This document shows, one piece after another, positions 41,943 to 46,190 of a stretch of DNA of 46,190 nucleotides; positions within the stretch are counted from its first letter, which is position 1; the number at the start of each line of letters is the position of its first letter. The translations under genes were made by a program, and so were the position numbers. The DNA comes from Sulfurovum sp. GTDB lineage: Bacteria; Campylobacterota; Campylobacteria; Campylobacterales; Sulfurovaceae. Location of the stretch: positions 1-46,190 of the forward strand of contig JANTGA010000003.1 of the NCBI GenBank assembly GCA_024763175.1. Direction: 5' to 3'. The notes under the pieces were generated by a model that did no database searches, was not told where the DNA came from, and was given only the letters and a program-made list of their open reading frames with translations.

Positions 41943-44576
41943 TTAGCCGGCCAGCCCTTTCAGCTCCTCTTCGATCTTCTTCATCTTGCCTTGGGCGGCG
42001 ATAAGTGCTTTTTGATTTCCGGCGATCACCTTCTCAGGCGCATTGGCAACGAATTTTTTGTTATTCAGCATTCCTGAGAGTTTGGCGATCTCTTTTTCAA
42101 GTTTTTCTTTCTGCTTGCTCAGTTTGGCGATGATAGCAGACATATCGATATCATCTGTAGAGATCATAGTTTCGAGCGAATCGGATACATCGGTGACGCA
42201 GTTTGGCAGCTTCTCATCGATGAAGGTGATCTCTCCTACCTTCCCCAGCTTTTCGATAAAAGGTTTGAGGAGTTCGGTATCAGCTTTTTTCTCAAACCTG
42301 ATCGATGCTTTTTCAATCTTCTGGTTGCCCTTGTCGATGAGAGTTTTGCAGCGCCGTACAGAGACGATCGCTTCGATTGCCAGTGTGAACTGTGCCGTGA
42401 TCTCTTCGTTGATGGGCGCACTTTTGGGGTAGTGTGCGATCATGATTGAGTCACCCGCTTCGAGTATCTCGCCGGAGAGCCTCTGATAGAGATTTTCAGT
42501 GATAAATGGCATAAAAGGGTGCAAGAGCCTCATCGCCTCCTTGAAGATCGACCCCAGCTCTACCACACTCTCTCTGGAGGCTTTGCTCAGCTCAATACCC
42601 CAGTCGCAGAACTCTCCCCAGAGGAAGCGATAGAGTGTCGTCGCTGCATCGTTGAAACGATAGACATCCATAAAGTCACGTGTCTCTTTGACGGCAAGGT
42701 TGAAACGCGAGAGCATATAGTTTCCCAGCGGGGTTGTGATCGCTTCAGGATCGAGATCTGCGAAGGTATCATGGTTGAGCTGGAGATAGTTGGCTGCATT
42801 GAAGAGCTTGTTGGTGAAGTTGCGGCTCTGCTCCAGCTTCTCTTCGCTCAGTTTGATATCGCGCCCCTGTACTGCGAGTACCGCCAAAGTAAAGCGCAGG
42901 GCATCGGTACTGTATTTGTCGATCATTACCAAAGGATCGATGACATTGCCTTTGGACTTGGACATTTTTTCGCCATGCTCATCTTTGACAAGGGCGTGAA
43001 GATAGATATCTTTGAAGGGGAGTTCTCCTGTGAGCTTCTCGCCCATCATCAGCATCCTCGCTACCCAGAAGAGGAGGATATCGAAGCCTGTGATCAGCAG
43101 CGAGTTGGGGTAGAAGGATTGCATATCATCCTCACTCCACTGTATCCCTTTGAGCAATTCTCCGTTGCCCCAGCCGAGCGTGGAGAAGGGCCAGAGTCCT
43201 GAGGAGAACCAGGTATCAAGCACATCGGGGTCTTGGTGAATATGACCACTGTTGCAAATCGGGCACGCGGTCGGTGTCTCACCCTCAAAGGCCCACTCGT
43301 GACCACAATCATCACAATACATGACCGGGATCTGATGTCCCCACCAGAGCTGACGGGAGATACACCAGTCACGGATATCATTCATCCAGGCATTGTAGCT
43401 GTTGATCCAGTGTGATGGGAAGAAGGCTGCTTCCCCGGCATTGACACGCTCGATCGCACCCTTGGCAAACTCTTTTTTGACGAACCATTGCTTGGAGATA
43501 TATGGTTCGACGACATTATGGCAACGATAGCAGTGGCCTACTTGATGTGGATGATCTTCGATCTTTTCGATGAAGCCTTCGACATCGAGTTTGGTGACGA
43601 TCGCCTCTCTCGCCTCAAGTCGCTCCATCCCTTCAAATTCACCGCAGTAGCTGTTGAGTACACCGTTTTCATCAAAGATGGTGATCATCTCCAGATTGTG
43701 GCGTTTGCCGACTTCGTAGTCATTGGGGTCATGTGCCGGCGTGACTTTTACGATACCGGTACCAAACTCCATGTCGACATGCGCATCTGCGACGATCTCG
43801 ACTTCACGGTCGATCAGTGGCAGTTTGACCTTTTTTCCGATCAGTTTTTTGTAGCGCTCGTCATCGGGATGGACCATCACTGCCGTATCCCCGAAGTAAG
43901 TCTCCGGTCTGGTCGTCGCGACGGTGATGACATCCGATCCATCCGCCAGGGGATAGCGGATATGATACATCCTGCCCAGATGATCTTCGTATTCTACTTC
44001 GATATCGGAGAGCGCACCATCGTGGGTACACCAATTGATCATATAGTTCCCGCGGACGATATGGCCCTCATCATACATGGTTTTAAAAGCTTTCTTGACA
44101 GCATGGGCCAAGCCCTCATCCATGGTAAAACGTTCACGGCTCCAGGCAGGCGACACGCCCAATTTTCGCAGTTGATGGGTGATAGCATTGCCGGAGCTGT
44201 CTTTTTGCTGCCATGCTCTCTCCAGAAAGGCTTCGCGTCCGATCTCCTCCTTGGAAGTTCCTTCCATCAGGAGCTGCTTCTCGACGACATTTTGTGTCGC
44301 GATCCCCGCATGGTCGGTTCCGGGCTGCCACAGTGTCTTGTAGCCATCCATTCGCTTGTATCGGACGATGATGTCCTGCAGGGTGAAGGTCAATGCATGA
44401 CCGATATGCAGATGCCCCGTGACATTGGGCGGCGGCATCATAATACAGAAGTTTTTTCCCTCCTTCTGAATCGTTTCATTGCCATCGATCTCAAAATAAC
44501 CACGCTCTTCCCACAGTCTATAGTAGTCGCTCTCAACCTCTTTTGGGTTGTAGACTTTTTTCTTCTCTTCGCTCAT
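41943..44576 (-). CDS. valS: Valyl-tRNA synthetase
   Basis: This 877-residue class I aminoacyl-tRNA synthetase attaches valine to tRNA-Val. The HIGH motif (GHLHIGHALTFT) and KMSKS motif (GEKMSKSKGNVIDP) are intact. Two cysteine pairs (MYCDDC and CPIC), typical of a zinc-binding insert, lie near residue 430. The editing (CP1) domain is in place (TRPETYFGDTAVMVHPDD). The anticodon-binding region and the C-terminal coiled coil (KLSKQKEKLEKEIAKLSGML) that clasps tRNA are present. Length matches the family. It is transcribed away from the exported protein gene, with a shared 150-base intergenic region. Confidence 0.97.
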   Translation of the reverse strand: MSEEKKKVYNPKEVESDYYRLWEERGYFEIDGNETIQKEGKNFCIMMPPPNVTGHLHIGHALTFTLQDIIVRYKRMDGYKTLWQPGTDHAGIATQNVVEKQLLMEGTSKEEIGREAFLERAWQQKDSSGNAITHQLRKLGVSPAWSRERFTMDEGLAHAVKKAFKTMYDEGHIVRGNYMINWCTHDGALSDIEVEYEDHLGRMYHIRYPLADGSDVITVATTRPETYFGDTAVMVHPDDERYKKLIGKKVKLPLIDREVEIVADAHVDMEFGTGIVKVTPAHDPNDYEVGKRHNLEMITIFDENGVLNSYCGEFEGMERLEAREAIVTKLDVEGFIEKIEDHPHQVGHCYRCHNVVEPYISKQWFVKKEFAKGAIERVNAGEAAFFPSHWINSYNAWMNDIRDWCISRQLWWGHQIPVMYCDDCGHEWAFEGETPTACPICNSGHIHQDPDVLDTWFSSGLWPFSTLGWGNGELLKGIQWSEDDMQSFYPNSLLITGFDILLFWVARMLMMGEKLTGELPFKDIYLHALVKDEHGEKMSKSKGNVIDPLVMIDKYSTDALRFTLAVLAVQGRDIKLSEEKLEQSRNFTNKLFNAANYLQLNHDTFADLDPEAITTPLGNYMLSRFNLAVKETRDFMDVYRFNDAATTLYRFLWGEFCDWGIELSKASRESVVELGSIFKEAMRLLHPFMPFITENLYQRLSGEILEAGDSIMIAHYPKSAPINEEITAQFTLAIEAIVSVRRCKTLIDKGNQKIEKASIRFEKKADTELLKPFIEKLGKVGEITFIDEKLPNCVTDVSDSLETMISTDDIDMSAIIAKLSKQKEKLEKEIAKLSGMLNNKKFVANAPEKVIAGNQKALIAAQGKMKKIEEELKGLAG

Positions 44577-44727
44577 CGTTCATCCCATTCTTATAATATA
44601 ATAGCCGCGATTATAGCTAAATGGTGCTTTTATATTAAATCGCTCACAATTAATACACGCTTTTTTTCTATCATTCTCACTGTAAGAATGCGCTGACTTT
44701 CAAAAACTAAACACAAAAGGATACACA

Positions 44728-45447
44728 ATGAAACAAATGTTTAAAATCTTTACTATACTGGCTTTGCTGACACTGGGCGCTAACGCTTTCAACTATAACT
44801 CCGTTTGGGTCAATACCAGTCATAGCGAAAGAGGTGTAAAAAAGTTACAAATACGAAATAATGGTATCGTTGAAGCCTTCGGTTCCTGTCAGGCAGGCAA
44901 TTGCAGCTGGGGCAGGACAGAGTATATTCGTACCCAAAACGGCCTCCTGGCCACCTGGAAACGCCCCGGAAAAGGTTGCAAAGTCATCTTGGTCGAGGCA
45001 GTGCGAGGCAATCGTATCAAGGTCATTACCAAGCATCTTTTTGGCGGCCAAAGAGGAGATCGGACAAAAATCTCGTACTTTAGAGAGAGACGGCAAGCTA
45101 GTCACTTTTCACGTGCTTATGATGGAGTTTGGATCGATGAAGAGATGCATAGTAGAGGATTGGACCGCTTGAAAATTCGCAGAGTGGGTAACCAGACTTT
45201 CGTCCGGGCCTGGAGCCAATGCAGCCGACCCGACTGTGACTGGGGGCGAGCTACTGCGATCGTCATGCCCAACAAGCTCATCGTAGAGTGGAACCGCAGA
45301 GGTGCAAAAAAAGTGATGAAGATCAAAGGAGTAGAGCGAGATCGTTATGGAAGATTTCAAACCCTCAAAGTGAAAATCCAAACGTATTTCAATAATGGCA
45401 GAAGTCCCAAAACACATATTAAATACCTCAGAAGAGAGTATCGATAA
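44728..45447 (+). CDS. Exported protein with a duplicated C-x4-C-x-W-G module
   Basis: A 239-residue protein. A signal peptide (MKQMFKIFTILALLTLGANA) ends at about residue 20. The mature part holds two homologous modules of about 100 residues, at 27-118 and 134-237. Each begins with VW(V/I)-x5-[SM]HSxRGxxxLxIR, then has a C-x4-C-x-W-G motif: C54/C59/W61 and C165/C170/W172. The cysteine pair in each module could form a disulfide in the periplasm. The modules end with a basic TKISYFRER or THIKYLRREYR tail. I do not know a named domain with this pattern, although similar tandem Trp/Cys repeats occur in unannotated exported proteins. A good AAAAGGA site precedes ATG 44728. Confidence 0.72.
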   Translation: MKQMFKIFTILALLTLGANAFNYNSVWVNTSHSERGVKKLQIRNNGIVEAFGSCQAGNCSWGRTEYIRTQNGLLATWKRPGKGCKVILVEAVRGNRIKVITKHLFGGQRGDRTKISYFRERRQASHFSRAYDGVWIDEEMHSRGLDRLKIRRVGNQTFVRAWSQCSRPDCDWGRATAIVMPNKLIVEWNRRGAKKVMKIKGVERDRYGRFQTLKVKIQTYFNNGRSPKTHIKYLRREYR

Positions 45448-45554
45448 GAGGAGATTGCTCTGCATCCATACTGCAGCTTTCTGAGAGGATAGCACAGGTG
45501 GTGCCGATCGCTGCAGGAGATCGTGCCTCTGCCAGCACAAAGCAGGCAGCAGGG

Positions 45555-46190
45555 CTATTTGATATTTTGAGATATCTCCTGCGCGATCATCGTCGCTGCA
45601 ACGACGAGAGGGTACATCGGTGGAGAGGCGGTGAGTTTGGGCTGGGTGGAGACTTGCATCGTCATCACCTGATAGACAGTCATCTCTGACTCGATCATGA
45701 GGCCGACCATGTTGATCATCTCACCTGTCTCCTTGCCGCCCACGATCTGTCCGCCCACGATCTGTCCGCCGTTGCGCATCGCGATGAGCTTGACATACTG
45801 CTTTCGGGCACCGGGCATCGATGCGGGGTGGCGGTTGCTGCCTTCGAAGGCACCGACGACGACATCGGCATGTCCCTCTTCGGCTTCCTGATAGGTCACA
45901 CCCGCAGAGGAGAAGGCGACAGTGCCCACGACAGTGGAGAAGATGGCGATCGTACCGCTGAAGTGTTTGAGGTACTTGACACCATAGAGGGAACTGCCGG
46001 CGATCCGCCCCTCTGCCGAAGAGGTCGAGGCAAGCATGATCTTGGACTGCTCTTTGGTGATGAAGTGGCGCCGCATCGCACAGTCTCCGACGGCGAAGAT
46101 ATCGTGGTTTTCGGTGCGCATATACTCATCGACCCAGATACCGCCGTAGTGGCCGAACTTCATCTTGGCTTTCTCGGCCAATTCAGTGTT
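45555..46190 (-). CDS. C-terminal part of an FAD-dependent pyridine nucleotide-disulfide oxidoreductase (NADH oxidase/CoA-disulfide reductase type), cut by the window edge
   Basis: The visible 211 residues are the C-terminal portion; the frame is open to the last base, so the gene starts outside the window. IWVDEYMRTENHDIFAVGDCA is the FAD-binding C-terminal motif of the pyridine nucleotide-disulfide reductase family. The remainder corresponds to the dimerisation domain. It contains two consecutive copies of GQIVG, caused by a 15-base tandem duplication at 45738-45767. The activity (NADH oxidase, CoA- or polysulfide reductase) depends on the missing N-terminal cysteine region. It is convergent with the exported protein gene, with a 107-base gap. 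Confidence 0.85.
   Translation of the reverse strand, partial: NTELAEKAKMKFGHYGGIWVDEYMRTENHDIFAVGDCAMRRHFITKEQSKIMLASTSSAEGRIAGSSLYGVKYLKHFSGTIAIFSTVVGTVAFSSAGVTYQEAEEGHADVVVGAFEGSNRHPASMPGARKQYVKLIAMRNGGQIVGGQIVGGKETGEMINMVGLMIESEMTVYQVMTMQVSTQPKLTASPPMYPLVVAATMIAQEISQNIK
45738..45767. repeat. 15-base tandem duplication in the oxidoreductase gene
   Basis: The unit GCCCACGATCTGTCC occurs twice in direct succession, adding five residues (the second GQIVG) while keeping frame. It lies in the dimerisation domain. Confidence 0.9.

Noticed and set aside
43488-44696. 402-residue open frame on the plus strand
   Set aside because: It is antisense to valS, which is full-length and conserved. The plus-strand translation has no recognisable domain and no ribosome site.

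Overview
The window looks like chromosomal DNA of a Campylobacterota (epsilonproteobacterial) species, probably of the Sulfurovum/Sulfurimonas kind. This rests on gene order and protein style. The run fabZ-lpxA-clpX-mreB-mreC, the LpxB N-terminus of the 'SALEPSSNLHL' type, a MagIII-type glycosylase and QueH-type queuosine synthesis all fit that phylum. I see no phage genes, transposase, CRISPR array, rRNA or tRNA.

Layout. (1) 45-4358 (+): a probable operon of a MoxR-type AAA+ ATPase, a monomeric B12-dependent (class II) ribonucleotide reductase and a VWA protein of the DUF2201 type. (2) 4432-7379 (+): a MotA/TolQ-like channel protein, a coiled-coil OmpA/MotB-like partner, a 64-residue basic protein and a very tyrosine-rich lipoprotein. 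(3) 7386-11514 (-): carB, a short YrdC-like gene and a HIT-family gene, with a heptanucleotide tandem repeat at the carB-yrdC junction. (4) 11599-19928 (-): a long envelope/housekeeping run of DEAD-box helicase, lpxB, queH, fabZ, lpxA, clpX, mreB and mreC. Four of its envelope genes appear to use non-ATG starts (TTG three times, ATC once). (5) 20181-22947 (-): a cold-shock gene with a structured leader, rmuC and a MagIII-like glycosylase. (6) 23137-29088 (+): a DUF89 gene, then a glycan-decoration locus of a GT2 polyprenyl-phosphate glycosyltransferase, a small SMR/EamA-type flippase candidate and three tandem paralogous multi-pass membrane proteins resembling GT-C enzymes. It is closed by a good terminator. 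(7) 29183-34488: PPK2, PhnA-domain protein, a membrane zinc-ribbon protein, Mog, a small protein and a SulP transporter. (8) 34658-41819: an exported Ala/Gly/Lys-rich protein, an ABC-F ATPase, an EEP-family nuclease/phosphatase, the Memo/AMMECR1 pair, a GGDEF-EAL protein and a Sel1-repeat protein. (9) 41855-46190: an 85-bp REP/MITE-like palindrome, valS, an exported protein with a duplicated C-x4-C-x-W-G module, and the C-terminal part of a flavin disulfide oxidoreductase cut by the window edge.

The two most promising places for something new are the AAA+/B12-RNR/VWA operon and the GT2/flippase/triple GT-C-like array. In the first, a CobS/CobT-like AAA+ and VWA pair brackets a cobalamin enzyme, which suggests a chaperone or reactivase role. 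The second resembles a Gtr serotype-conversion cassette with an amplified, possibly recombining, third component. Both ideas are inferences from context and motifs; no database search was possible.
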